NCBI GenBank assembly: GCA_016840025.1
Contig: JAEOTF010000207.1
Location: forward strand, 1-12,395
From: Candidatus Hodarchaeota archaeon
GTDB lineage: Archaea > Asgardarchaeota > Heimdallarchaeia > Hodarchaeales > YT1-039
Length of the DNA: 12,395 nt
Reading direction: 5' to 3'
Below the pieces are notes generated by a model. That model did no database searches. It saw only the letters and a list, made by a program, of their open reading frames with translations, and was not told where the DNA came from. Within the stretch, counting starts at the first letter, position 1; each line of letters begins with the position of its first letter. Below are positions 1 to 7,798 of this stretch, piece by piece. The position numbers and the translations under genes were made by a program.

Positions 1-604
1 CTCTTGCATCTAGCGGGATAACCCCATCCCATCTTGCTGCCCGTTGAAAAGGTGCTTTGATTGGCCATGACCCTGCAACCCAAATTGGAATTTGAGGTGA
101 CTGAACTGGTTTTGGTAAAAATCTCACTTGGTTAAGCTTATAATATTGACCAACATAATCAAAAACTTCTTCCTTCCACAATCCAGTCAGAATATCTAAA
201 CTTTCATCTAATTTTCCCGCTCTTGTTTTTGGATCTGTTTCTTCTCCGAAAGCTGCAAAATCTTGGGGAGCACCTAATCCAACACTCAATATTAACCGTC
301 CACCTGACAATTGATCTAGTGTTACAGTTTCTTTTGCTAGTTTCCAAGGTCGGCGACGAGGTAATGGAGTAATTGTTGTTCCAAACCGAATTTTTTTAGT
401 ATTCATTGCCACAGCTGTTAGAGCAATCCATGGATCCACCACTGGAGGTGGTGATTCACCACCAATGACAATATGATCTCAAATGAAGAAACCATCCCAT
501 CCTGCTTTTTCTGCATCAGCAGCCAACTCCGCCATTATCCGTGCATTTCCAAAATATTCTCCAAAATTAGGCATATATAAGCCAAATTTGATATTTTCAG
601 TCAT
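1..604 (-). pseudogene. LLM-class flavin/F420-dependent oxidoreductase, 3' end off-window, in-frame TGA
   Basis: About 201 codons of a luciferase-like monooxygenase-fold (TIM-barrel) protein; the C-terminal part lies beyond base 1. Family features seen: N-terminal strand KFGLYMPNFGEYF, then AEKAGWDGFFI, DHIVIGGE, PWIALTAVAMNTKKIRFGTTITPLPRRRP, LDQLSGGRLILSVGLG, and IPIWVAGSWP. Members use FMN or F420 in redox reactions; the substrate cannot be told. The start is the ATG at 602-604, preceded by GTGA with a 6-base spacer (605-614). Codon 42 (479-481) is TGA exactly where the family has Trp in the GW-D-x-FF-x-W-D-H region; the frame is then open to the window edge. One G-to-A change from TGG explains this. 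It is either a recent nonsense mutation, a sequencing error, or readthrough. Family assignment is firm; functional status is open. Confidence 0.8.
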
Positions 605-654
605 ATCCTCTCACTTTAAAGATTTCATATTATGAATCCGCATCTGCTTTAGAG

Positions 655-663
655 TTTTATAAT
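655..663 (-). promoter_or_regulatory. Candidate TATA box for the LLM oxidoreductase gene
   Basis: On the minus strand this reads ATTATAAAA. Archaeal transcription usually starts about 25 bases downstream, which would give a leader of roughly 30 bases that includes the GTGA Shine-Dalgarno core before the ATG at 604. It lies between the mntA stop and this gene, so the oxidoreductase could be transcribed separately from the toxin-antitoxin pair. The call rests on pattern and spacing only. Confidence 0.4.
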
Positions 664-670
664 GATTCCG

Positions 671-1048
671 CTATATATAAGCAATTAACTTTTTTAATCG
701 TTGCCCCTCATATAACCAGCGTCTTCTAAATTGATAAAAATATTCAAAAAGCTCTGGTATATCTTTACTGTGTAAGATTTGATGGTTTTTGATGATTTCA
801 ATTTTCATGTAAAGTGGCAGTTCTTCAAATAACCACAAATCATATTTTCCCCCTACAATCTCCCATATTTTCCCCAATATCTTACTTTTCTTTCCCACTT
901 CAGGCACTACAATGCAAACATCGACATCACTACGCCATGTGCTTTCCCCTTTTGCATGGGATCCAAAAACTAGGATAGAATGAACTTCCATAATTAGTTT
1001 AAGTTTTTCAATATCCTCTTTCACTTCTTGAAAAATTCCATGCTCCAA
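671..1048 (-). CDS. mntA: MntA-like minimal nucleotidyltransferase antitoxin (type VII)
   Basis: 125 aa nucleotidyltransferase of the Pol-beta fold. The active-site signature GS-x10-D-x-D is intact (G29 S30, then D41 and D43, within FGSHAKGESTWRSDVDV), and a third acidic residue is likely D70 in KYDLWLFEELP. In characterised HepT/MntA systems this enzyme adds AMP to the tyrosine of the toxin's RX4HXY motif and so neutralises it; that role is inferred from the adjacent HEPN gene. The ATG at 1048 overlaps the toxin gene by 28 bases. An in-frame GTG at 1024 (codon 9) overlaps the toxin stop as GTGA, a classic 4-base coupling, so a 117-residue product is also possible; neither start has a well-spaced Shine-Dalgarno. 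The C-terminal tail (YFYQFRRRWLYEGQRLKK) is basic. The pair is probably co-transcribed and translationally coupled. Confidence 0.88.
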   Translation of the reverse strand: MEHGIFQEVKEDIEKLKLIMEVHSILVFGSHAKGESTWRSDVDVCIVVPEVGKKSKILGKIWEIVGGKYDLWLFEELPLYMKIEIIKNHQILHSKDIPELFEYFYQFRRRWLYEGQRLKKLIAYI

Positions 1049-1443
1049 CTTTTAACACGATCCAAATACTCTTCTAAATCAGGGAGAAGTTCTTCAATAC
1101 TTTCAAATGCAATATCAACATCGATTCCATTATATTCATGAATTACACGATTCCTAAGTCCATTCGCTTTCTTTAAAACCGCATTATCAGATTTAGAAAT
1201 CAGATTATGTTTTAAGGCGAGATCTATATTATAGTAATCATCTTTCGGAGGAATATCATTGTCTTTTAACATCATAGCAAGAAGATCCAGGCATACTTCC
1301 ACAACTTCTTGAATTGCTTTGTAAATTGCTAATAATGTTTTAAGATTGGTTTTTGCCTCTTCTTCTTGCATCCATTCTGAAAAATAGGGAGATAGTAGTT
1401 GGAAATGTTTGATTTTGTCTAAATAACGTTCGATTCGTTCTAT
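1021..1443 (-). CDS. hepT: HepT-like HEPN toxin RNase (type VII), start probably upstream of first ATG
   Basis: HEPN-domain protein (HepT/DUF86 type) with the toxin motif RX4HXY intact (RNRVIHEY; R73-Y80 when counted from the ATG at 1371). Family members are RNases or RNA-targeting toxins controlled by the neighbouring nucleotidyltransferase. The first ATG, at 1369-1371, gives only 116 aa and removes the first helix. The frame stays open upstream to a TGA at 1450-1452, and the extra 24 codons read like the family N-terminus (ERIERYLDKIKHFQLL). A GGAGTGA ribosome site (1450-1456) lies 6 bases from an ATA codon at 1441-1443, the same GTGA-N6 spacing seen for the oxidoreductase and orc1 genes here. 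I therefore propose ATA, or an ATG mutated to ATA, as the start, giving about 140 aa, a normal HepT length. It ends in TGA overlapping mntA. Confidence 0.78.
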   Translation of the reverse strand: MERIERYLDKIKHFQLLSPYFSEWMQEEEAKTNLKTLLAIYKAIQEVVEVCLDLLAMMLKDNDIPPKDDYYNIDLALKHNLISKSDNAVLKKANGLRNRVIHEYNGIDVDIAFESIEELLPDLEEYLDRVKSWSMEFFKK

Positions 1444-2238
1444 ATTATGTCACTCCGCATTAATTGGTTATGTTGAATTCTGTTTTGTTTTAAGAATTTT
1501 CCACTCAAGGTATATCTCACAACAATTAATTTCTGAAGTATAGTTTAATTGTTGGTAATATACTTTTTTTTGTCCCATTAGCTCCTCAACCGAAGTTTTT
1601 ATTCTTCACACCTCACCTACGAGATGTCGAACTGTAAAATGTAATTTATAAATTGAATAATTTTTACACAAAAGTAAATATATTTTCTAAAAAATAGGAT
1701 TTTTAATCTTGAGAGAGGAGGTGGGAAAGTGGGGATTCTCTGACCCTATGTAGCTTAGTTCTTTGAAATAAAGCATTTGATAATTATATTGACAAAAATT
1801 CTTAATGTTTTTTTCCCAGTGCTGTATCCAGTAACTCCGACCATGAATTTATTCCAAATCTAGCCCATTCTTTTCTTCTTTTCTTCTTATCCCACTTTAA
1901 TCATGTAGGTGATATCTTGAGGATTTAAATTAGACTCGATGCTTCCACCGCAATATCGACATCGGAGATTACATTGCTGTGTTAAAATCAAATGACAATT
2001 CATTTTTTTAGGTTTTTCCTACGAGTGTAAAGGTTCTTTCAAGATTCCTGACTTATTTATGCTTCTTTCATCACTTCTCCTTTCGGCAAAAATTGACTTT
2101 TTTTTCCCTTTCTATTTTGACGGGGCTATCTCTTCCCTACCTGATAGTTCATTTTCAGCGATCACTCTCTCATAGTATTCCTTTTTACCTCTTCTCCTTA
2201 ATCTACTATGAGTCTTTTATCAATTTGAGTGAGAGAAA
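1444..2238. other. Gene-poor region upstream of orc1; candidate replication origin
   Basis: No credible ORF, tRNA or repeat array is visible in about 800 bases. Contents seen: a G-rich purine tract (1711-1735) containing a perfect GGAGGTG; an AT-rich stretch (about 1755-1815); a tandem TTTTCTTC repeat (1871-1886); and a long pyrimidine-rich strand (about 2035-2220) leading to orc1. An 8-base inverted pair (AAAGTGGG at 1726-1733, CCCACTTT at 1891-1898) flanks the AT-rich part, but such a pair is expected by chance in this length. Archaeal origins often sit directly next to orc1/cdc6, so an origin is reasonable by position. No convincing origin recognition box with the usual long G-string consensus was found, so this rests mainly on context. 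Confidence 0.35.
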
Positions 2239-3447
2239 TTGACAGGCGGACAAGAAGCTTCAAAAAAGAATCACACAGGTTTGGACATCCTCCAGGATGT
2301 CATTAGTGCACCCACTGTCTTTCGCGATGAATCAAAATTATCATTTGATTATGTTCCGAAAGCCTTACATCACCGGGATCGGGAATTCCGTCAATTAGGC
2401 AATTATTTCCGTCATATGATTGAACAACCCCAAAGCATCAATCAACGAGTGATCATTTCGGGTCCAGTAGGCTGCGGAAAGACAGCACTAACACGAAGGT
2501 TCGGTCAGGACTTTGAAACTCTTGCTCGACAGAAATTGAAGAATCCTCATTCTTTCTTTTTTCTCCATGTAAACTGTCGGCGTCAGTCCTCTCCCTATCA
2601 GATTGTTCTTCAAATCATGAAACGTTTTCACACTTCTTTTCCTCATCGAGGATTCTCGATTGGAGAAATCATTGATTCCTTGCTTTCTTCATTAAGGGGT
2701 CTGGAACAATCTCTTTTGCTAGCATTAGACGAGGTTGACTTTCTTCTCCAGCTACCGAAAGGAACTGATCTCCTCTATGATTTGCTACGATACGGGGAAG
2801 AGTCTACACATGACCTTAAACCTCTCTCTCTGATCCTTGTCACCCGTAATCTTTCTTTCTTGAATTCCCTTGATTCATCAATACAGTCTTCTCTTCAAAA
2901 AACTCACATCCACCTTCATCCCTATCACCGCAAACATCTGCGGGATATTATACAAGACCGTGCAGATTCAGCACTGAGGCGAGAAACTTTAACAACGGAT
3001 GCTTTGGATCTCATCAGCGAGGTTGCCTTTCAGCAGCGTGATGCTCGCTATGCTATGGAGCTTCTTTGGCGAGCTGGTAAAAAAGCAGATACTGAAGGGA
3101 ATCCCAAAATCTATCCCGAGCATGTACGGGCAGCGGTAGGGACGTTAACTCCTGGAATTGACTTTGAAATCTTTGAATATTTGACAGCAGCGCAGCGTGC
3201 TTTAGTTTTCGCGATTTCACAAGAATTACAAGCCCAAGGCACCGCTTATGTCTCCTTGAATTCAGTGGCAAAAAATTTTGATCATATCTGTGAAGAGAGA
3301 CAACTTCAAGGTAGTCAGTTCAACCTTGAGGATGATCTAGAGTTTTTACGACAGCAAGGCGTCATTTTTTTAAAAAGTGATCTTTCTGAGGGAGAACAGG
3401 AGATTACATTGTGGGATATAGCTTACTCCGAATTATGTAACCTTTAA
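2239..3447 (+). CDS. cdc6: Orc1/Cdc6 family replication initiator (AAA+ ATPase)
   Basis: 402 aa, the usual length for archaeal Orc1/Cdc6, which binds origin DNA and helps load the MCM helicase. Order of elements: N-terminal box FRDESKLSFDYVPKALHHR (about 28-46); Walker A GPVGCGKT (75-82); Walker B LALDEVD with D164-E165; sensor 1 region ILVTRN (199-204); the SSIQSSL segment before HLHPYHRKHLRDII (213-238); sensor 2 DARYAMELLWRAG with R270 (268-280); and a C-terminal winged-helix domain (about 311-402) for DNA contact. The start is TTG: a TGA lies at 2230-2232 in the same frame, no ATG occurs until codon 60, and GTGA sits at 2229-2232 with a 6-base spacer. It has a gene-free region upstream and a GH57 gene downstream on the same strand. 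All ATPase residues look intact. Confidence 0.95.
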   Translation: MTGGQEASKKNHTGLDILQDVISAPTVFRDESKLSFDYVPKALHHRDREFRQLGNYFRHMIEQPQSINQRVIISGPVGCGKTALTRRFGQDFETLARQKLKNPHSFFFLHVNCRRQSSPYQIVLQIMKRFHTSFPHRGFSIGEIIDSLLSSLRGLEQSLLLALDEVDFLLQLPKGTDLLYDLLRYGEESTHDLKPLSLILVTRNLSFLNSLDSSIQSSLQKTHIHLHPYHRKHLRDIIQDRADSALRRETLTTDALDLISEVAFQQRDARYAMELLWRAGKKADTEGNPKIYPEHVRAAVGTLTPGIDFEIFEYLTAAQRALVFAISQELQAQGTAYVSLNSVAKNFDHICEERQLQGSQFNLEDDLEFLRQQGVIFLKSDLSEGEQEITLWDIAYSELCNL

Positions 3448-3524
3448 TCTTCTTTATGGGTATTGCTTCTACTGTATTCTTTCTATTTCAGATTTTTGGA
3501 GCCCAGTTTGTGCGAGCTTTTAAT

Positions 3525-3540
3525 GAAAGTTTTTTAATTA
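3525..3540 (+). promoter_or_regulatory. Candidate BRE/TATA promoter giving a leaderless GH57 transcript
   Basis: GAAAG followed by TTTTTAATTA resembles a BRE plus TATA box. Its centre is about 25 bases before the ATG at 3560, so transcription would begin at or next to the start codon. The gene also lacks any GGTGA or GGAG motif ahead of the ATG, which fits leaderless initiation. Inferred from pattern and spacing. Confidence 0.4.
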
Positions 3541-3559
3541 TGCTAATCAATCGCTGGTT

Positions 3560-5866
3560 ATGTTTTCTCAGAAAAGATTATTTTGCTCACTAATTCTGTT
3601 AGCATTTCTATCCAGTATTTTTACCAATATTTCTCCTATTTCAAGTCAAACTGGAAAGATAAATTTTGTCTTTGTTCTTCATGCTAATCAAGCATTAGTT
3701 CCTTATGGGGATGTGGCTAATGACCTCTGTTACCGCGGTGTTCTGGAGACTCTTTTGGAACATCCATCTATACATGTCACGCTCCATGTTTCAGGAACAC
3801 TCCTCAGCGTTCTCAGTTACTATCAAAGAGATACGTTGGATTTAATCAGACAGGGAATTACCTCTGGTCAATTTGAGATTTTGGGATCAACTTATAGCCA
3901 AAATGTAATGTATAGTCATGTGGAGCCTGGTAGTACTAATTATACAAGCGCGTTTTTTGATAATGATATCCAACTCCGTCTTCACCGTGAAGTCATTCAG
4001 GCACAATTAGGTGTTTCCCCTACTGGATTCTGGAATCCCGAGCGCGTGTGGGATCCTGAGATTATCTTCCCCATTATCAAGAATGGCAGTTATGAGTATA
4101 CTTTCATTGAAGACCACATCATTGGTCAGGTTTCCAGCAGCTCCCCTTATATTGTACGCACGACGGGTCCACAGGAAGATCCATTGTATATTTTCAATGA
4201 TGATAAGGCGGTAATCGCCGATGTTGATGCTATTGCTGCCCCCTCGGGTGATCCTGACCCAAATTCTCATATGGATACAGCAATCGCTAATTTTCTTTCT
4301 CTCTGTACTGATCTTTACAATGAGGACACTAAGGATGAGTATGCGATTGTGTATGCACAAGACATGGAAGCTTGGGGTCTATGGCAAGAGGAAGGTCGTT
4401 CTGGGTGGGCTGACTCACTTGAGAACGTCCTTTTCCGCCTTGATTCATTTTTATCTGCTTTAGAAGGCGATTCCTCGTGGCTTGCTGTCCGTACGCCTTC
4501 TGAAATATTAGACGATCTTAAGGCTCGTTCTTATTCGTTCGAACACCATGATACGATTCCATTCGGGGAAGCTGTTTGGATGTTCGAAGCTGCCCAAAAC
4601 TCTGGTTGGGATGATTGGAAGACCTGGCAAGACACTGACAGTGATTTAGCGTCCTATCGCCAATCCTTTGCTATAGCTCGTGATACTCTGGCATCTATCA
4701 ATCGTAAAATCTCCTCCCAAGAACAACTGGGTCAAAATGTTTCTGCAGCGAGAAGTCTTTATCACTACGCTGAGTATGTGTATGCTGCGAATCAGTTCGA
4801 GTTTGGCTGTTGGGGCTGCAAATTCTGGTGGTATCATCGTGTAAAGACCGTTCTCCATGCTGCTCGAGCTGCTGAATATGCCCTGGATCCCTCTTCTTCG
4901 GTAGAACTACTTACCCAGGATATTGACCTTGACGGAAGTGTAAACACAGAATACATTCTTCAGAACGCTATTAGTCGATTTGTATTTACCAGGCGTGGTG
5001 GTCGGTTAATCAATTGGTTTGATATAGAAAACGGTCTAATAATTATTGCAAATGATGCTCCTACTTCCTATACTCATTATTATCAACAGTTCAATAATAT
5101 ACCCGGTGATGCTTCGGATTTCTGGGGTCGTTCTGATAAAGTATTTTATATGCGTTACAAAGCCTTTGTAGAGTTTCTAGAAACCCCACGTGATCATATC
5201 CTTGGGAATATGAATTATGATGTTTATATAGAGACTGATAATTCTTTAAGGTTTGAAATCAAAAAAGCCGACTATGCTGACATTAAAAAGACATTTTCCC
5301 TTGAATCATCTGATTCTGCTAATTTAACTGCTCAATATGAAGTTTTATCTAGGACGCCATCACCTAAAGACTTTATTGTTGGATGCGGTTTCTCTGTCAA
5401 TAACACAAATTTATTAGTTCATGGGTTCGAGCATGTCATACTCGAAAGGGACATGTCAAATCAAATTAGCGGAGTTGGCAATCAAGCCTCAAATACTTCT
5501 ATAATATTTTCTTCTCCCGAGGCGGTAACCATTCAAAATGATTCTCGCCACCTTTTTGAGGAAATGGTTCTATTTAATTATGGAAGCGTTTCAACTGAAG
5601 ATTATCTCCAGTTTAACATTTCATTAAGTTTAGTAAGTTCATCTTCTGCGTTTCCATATAGCTCTGCAACTACAACATCACCAGATATAACATGCACAAC
5701 TCCATCAGATTCAACAGGTACAACTTCACTGGTAACTACCTCTGAATCTATTGTTCCGTCAAGTCTATCAAAAGAAGAAGAAGCTCGTTGGACATCGCTT
5801 ATTTTAAGTGGGATTGTCGCCATGATTGTTCTCATCCTTTATCGAAAACGGTCTCGGCTCTATTAA
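3560..5866 (+). CDS. Secreted, membrane-anchored GH57-family glycoside hydrolase
   Basis: 768 aa. An N-terminal signal peptide (KR, then a hydrophobic core at about 8-24, likely cut near 29-31) precedes a GH57 catalytic domain. Conserved GH57 regions seen: LHANQ (40-44), GQFEILGSTYSQ (103-114), GFWNPERVW (156-164) with the expected nucleophile E161, and YAQDMEAWG (265-273) with the expected acid D268. A helical region follows (CWGCKFWWYHRVKTVLHAARAAEYAL, about 417-442), then a beta-rich C-terminal part to about 690. Residues 693-735 are a Ser/Thr-rich stalk and 746-760 a transmembrane helix followed by YRKRSR, so the enzyme should be displayed outside the cell. GH57 members hydrolyse or transfer alpha-glucans; the exact activity (amylase, pullulanase, transferase) cannot be told. 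With the nearby importer and kinase it suggests polymer use. No Shine-Dalgarno is seen, consistent with a leaderless mRNA. Confidence 0.88.
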   Translation: MFSQKRLFCSLILLAFLSSIFTNISPISSQTGKINFVFVLHANQALVPYGDVANDLCYRGVLETLLEHPSIHVTLHVSGTLLSVLSYYQRDTLDLIRQGITSGQFEILGSTYSQNVMYSHVEPGSTNYTSAFFDNDIQLRLHREVIQAQLGVSPTGFWNPERVWDPEIIFPIIKNGSYEYTFIEDHIIGQVSSSSPYIVRTTGPQEDPLYIFNDDKAVIADVDAIAAPSGDPDPNSHMDTAIANFLSLCTDLYNEDTKDEYAIVYAQDMEAWGLWQEEGRSGWADSLENVLFRLDSFLSALEGDSSWLAVRTPSEILDDLKARSYSFEHHDTIPFGEAVWMFEAAQNSGWDDWKTWQDTDSDLASYRQSFAIARDTLASINRKISSQEQLGQNVSAARSLYHYAEYVYAANQFEFGCWGCKFWWYHRVKTVLHAARAAEYALDPSSSVELLTQDIDLDGSVNTEYILQNAISRFVFTRRGGRLINWFDIENGLIIIANDAPTSYTHYYQQFNNIPGDASDFWGRSDKVFYMRYKAFVEFLETPRDHILGNMNYDVYIETDNSLRFEIKKADYADIKKTFSLESSDSANLTAQYEVLSRTPSPKDFIVGCGFSVNNTNLLVHGFEHVILERDMSNQISGVGNQASNTSIIFSSPEAVTIQNDSRHLFEEMVLFNYGSVSTEDYLQFNISLSLVSSSSAFPYSSATTTSPDITCTTPSDSTGTTSLVTTSESIVPSSLSKEEEARWTSLILSGIVAMIVLILYRKRSRLY

Positions 5867-5877
5867 TTCTCTAACAT

Positions 5878-5897
5878 CCCAGATACCTGGGTTTTTT
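5878..5897 (+). terminator. Hairpin plus T-tract after the secreted GH57 gene
   Basis: A perfect 5-bp stem, CCCAG / CTGGG, with loop ATAC is followed at once by six T's, beginning 12 bases after the GH57 stop. In archaea the T-tract alone can terminate; here both elements are present. It would separate this gene from the PfkB kinase gene, which has its own TATA-like box. Confidence 0.55.
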
Positions 5898-5973
5898 CTC
5901 CTACCTTTTTCCATATACCAAAAGAAAAATAGTAAAAGAAAATATAAATGTTCAAAATGATGTGAAATTACCC

Positions 5974-5983
5974 TGATATATTA
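5974..5983 (+). promoter_or_regulatory. Candidate TATA box for the PfkB kinase gene
   Basis: TGATATATTA lies about 48 bases before the ATG at 6027. Initiation about 25 bases downstream would give a leader of some 20 bases carrying TTGAGGG (6014-6020), a Shine-Dalgarno-like site six bases from the ATG. Position and composition fit; there is no experimental support. Confidence 0.4.
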
Positions 5984-6026
5984 AGAAGCGTATAGAATTC
6001 ATTGAATAGACACTTGAGGGAAAATT

Positions 6027-6947
6027 ATGCCTTTAAATCCCCCGAAATTCGATGTTGTGGTTATTGGAGCAGTTGGTGTTGATACTAACATTTATCTGGT
6101 GAGTAAAGATATTGATTTTTCAGTAGAAGCTAATTTTACGGAAAATTTGGATTATGTTGGCGGTGCTGGCGGTTATTCCAGCCGTCTTTTCGCCCAATTA
6201 GGCCTTAAAACCAGTTTTATCGGTTATGCTGGTACTGATCATAATGGGGAGTTTATTCGTAGAGAGTTCAATCATGATGGGATAGATATGACAGCACTTT
6301 TTGTTGATCCATATGGAACCAAGAGAAGTGTCAACTTCATGTATCAGGATGGAAGGCGTAAAAATTTCTATGATGGTAAGGGTTCCATGTATGTTAAACC
6401 AAATCTAGAGCTTTGTAGGGAGATCATATCCCAAACCAAATTGATACATGTTAATATAGTAAATTGGACGCGTTACCTCTTACCTATTGCCAAAGAACTC
6501 GGAGTCACTATCTCATGTGATATACAAGACGTTGTTGACATTAATGATGAATATAGGAAAGATTACGTTGACTACGCGGATATTTTATTTTTTTCTTGTG
6601 TCAACTACCCCGACCCTACTCCTTTAATCAAAGTTTTCCAAAAATCTAATTCAGAGCGGATAATTGTAGTAGGAATGGGTGCACAAGGCTGTGCATTAGC
6701 TGTAGAGGATGATATCCATTTTTATCCCCCGGTAAAAATGACCACCCCAGTGATAGATACTAATGGGGCTGGTGACTCATTAGTGGTTGGTTTTCTCTCA
6801 AGTTACTGCTTAGATGGCTATAATTTAGAAAATGCTATTTTACGTGGACAAATTTGTGCGAGACACACCTGTACAATTAAAGCTTCCTCCTCCGATTTTA
6901 TTAGCAAAGACCAGTTAAATGCGATTTATAAAAAGTTAAATCAATAA
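6027..6947 (+). CDS. PfkB-family (ribokinase-like) sugar or nucleoside kinase
   Basis: 306 aa, typical for the ribokinase/PfkB fold, cytosolic. The N-terminal strand VVVIGAVGVDTN (10-21) and the glycine-rich YVGGAGGYSSRLFAQLGL (43-60) replace the usual GGN-type signature. The C-terminal signature DTNGAGDSLVVGFL (244-257) agrees with the PfkB pattern 2, with D250 the expected catalytic base and GAG the anion hole. The protein should phosphorylate a sugar, sugar-like alcohol or nucleoside with ATP; residues alone do not separate these. It lies between two GH57 paralogues and faces the sugar importer, so a role in trapping imported sugar is a reasonable inference. The start is ATG with TTGAGGG six bases upstream. 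Only 26 bases separate it from the next gene, so the two may be co-transcribed. Confidence 0.9.
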   Translation: MPLNPPKFDVVVIGAVGVDTNIYLVSKDIDFSVEANFTENLDYVGGAGGYSSRLFAQLGLKTSFIGYAGTDHNGEFIRREFNHDGIDMTALFVDPYGTKRSVNFMYQDGRRKNFYDGKGSMYVKPNLELCREIISQTKLIHVNIVNWTRYLLPIAKELGVTISCDIQDVVDINDEYRKDYVDYADILFFSCVNYPDPTPLIKVFQKSNSERIIVVGMGAQGCALAVEDDIHFYPPVKMTTPVIDTNGAGDSLVVGFLSSYCLDGYNLENAILRGQICARHTCTIKASSSDFISKDQLNAIYKKLNQ

Positions 6948-6973
6948 AGTGAGTGAATAATACAAGTTAATGA

Positions 6974-7798
6974 TTGAAGTCGGTGATTAGAATCCCTATT
7001 TACCTTGGTTTATTGTTTCATGCTAATATGCCTTTTTCTCCTTCATTTGAACCTGCTTATCATTCTTGCTATGGTCCTCTTCCCGAAATTATGCTGGAAT
7101 ATCCCGATTTACCTATAAATCTCCACTATGCTGCTCCTCTTTTACAGATGATCACATGGGAATATCCGCGTACTCTAGAAATACTTAATGAAGGTATGAA
7201 CACAGGACAGTTCGAGTTGTTGGGGTCTAGTTATGCTCAGAATGTAATGTACGCATGTTCTGATTGGGATAATCACAATCATGTCAAATGGAATCGTGAG
7301 GTGCTTGAAACAATATTTGAAGGATGGAAACCAAAAGGATTTTGGAATCCCGAACGTGTTTGGAAAGATGAGTTTGCAGAGCTAATAATAAGTAATTTTT
7401 ATGAATATACTTTGGTTGAGAACACTATTCTCGCTCGAAGTATTAATAAATGCTCTACGAATCGTGTATGGCTGAAAAAAATTGTTACTCCAACTGGAAA
7501 AAAAGGATTGTATCTTTTCCCCGATAATCAAGAATTACTCAGATATGTCGATTCTGTGATTTGGACTGGTAAAGAGAATGAATTAACAAAATTTCTTGAA
7601 TACCATATTGATTCAGATCGTGAATCTTCTCATGTATTCTGTTATGCTCAAGATATGGAAGCATCGGGATTCTGGCAATTAGGAAGAGGATTAACATATC
7701 AAAAAGCACACAGGAATTTGCGGAAGCTGTTTACGATTCTTCAGGATAATGATTGGATTCAGGTTAAGCTGTTTTCCAAGTCATACAATCATACGTAA
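6974..7798 (+). pseudogene. Cytosolic GH57 paralogue, truncated after the catalytic core
   Basis: 274 aa, clearly paralogous to the secreted GH57 protein: FHANMPF (15-21), GQFELLGSSYAQNVMY (78-93), KGFWNPERVW (121-130; nucleophile E127), YEYTLVEN (143-150) and YAQDMEASGFWQ (224-235; acid D227). There is no signal peptide, so it would be cytosolic. The similarity to the paralogue stops near residue 266 (WIQVKLFS against its WLAVRTPS) and the frame ends after KSYNHT. Everything corresponding to about 316-623 of the paralogue is missing, including the helical C-terminal part normally needed for GH57 activity. Possible starts are TTG (6974) or GTG (6983); neither has a Shine-Dalgarno, and a TGA just upstream rules out a longer start. 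Probably inactive, though a short catalytic-core protein cannot be excluded. Confidence 0.75.

Noticed and set aside
479..481. Selenocysteine or genome-wide TGA-to-Trp recoding
   Set aside because: The family position is Trp rather than Cys/Sec, TGG is used freely for Trp in all other genes here, and TGA ends hepT and malK at family-appropriate places.
1726..1898. Inverted pair AAAGTGGG / CCCACTTT as origin boxes
   Set aside because: An 8-base inverted match is expected several times by chance in some 800 bases, and no longer shared consensus extends from it.
1372..2238. tRNA, CRISPR array or insertion sequence in the long gap
   Set aside because: No cloverleaf with a T-arm consensus, no regularly spaced repeats, and no terminal inverted repeats or transposase remnants were seen.
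4007..4360. 117-codon minus-strand frame and overlapping plus-strand frames inside the secreted GH57 gene
   Set aside because: They overlap the conserved GH57 catalytic region and show no domain or ribosome site of their own.
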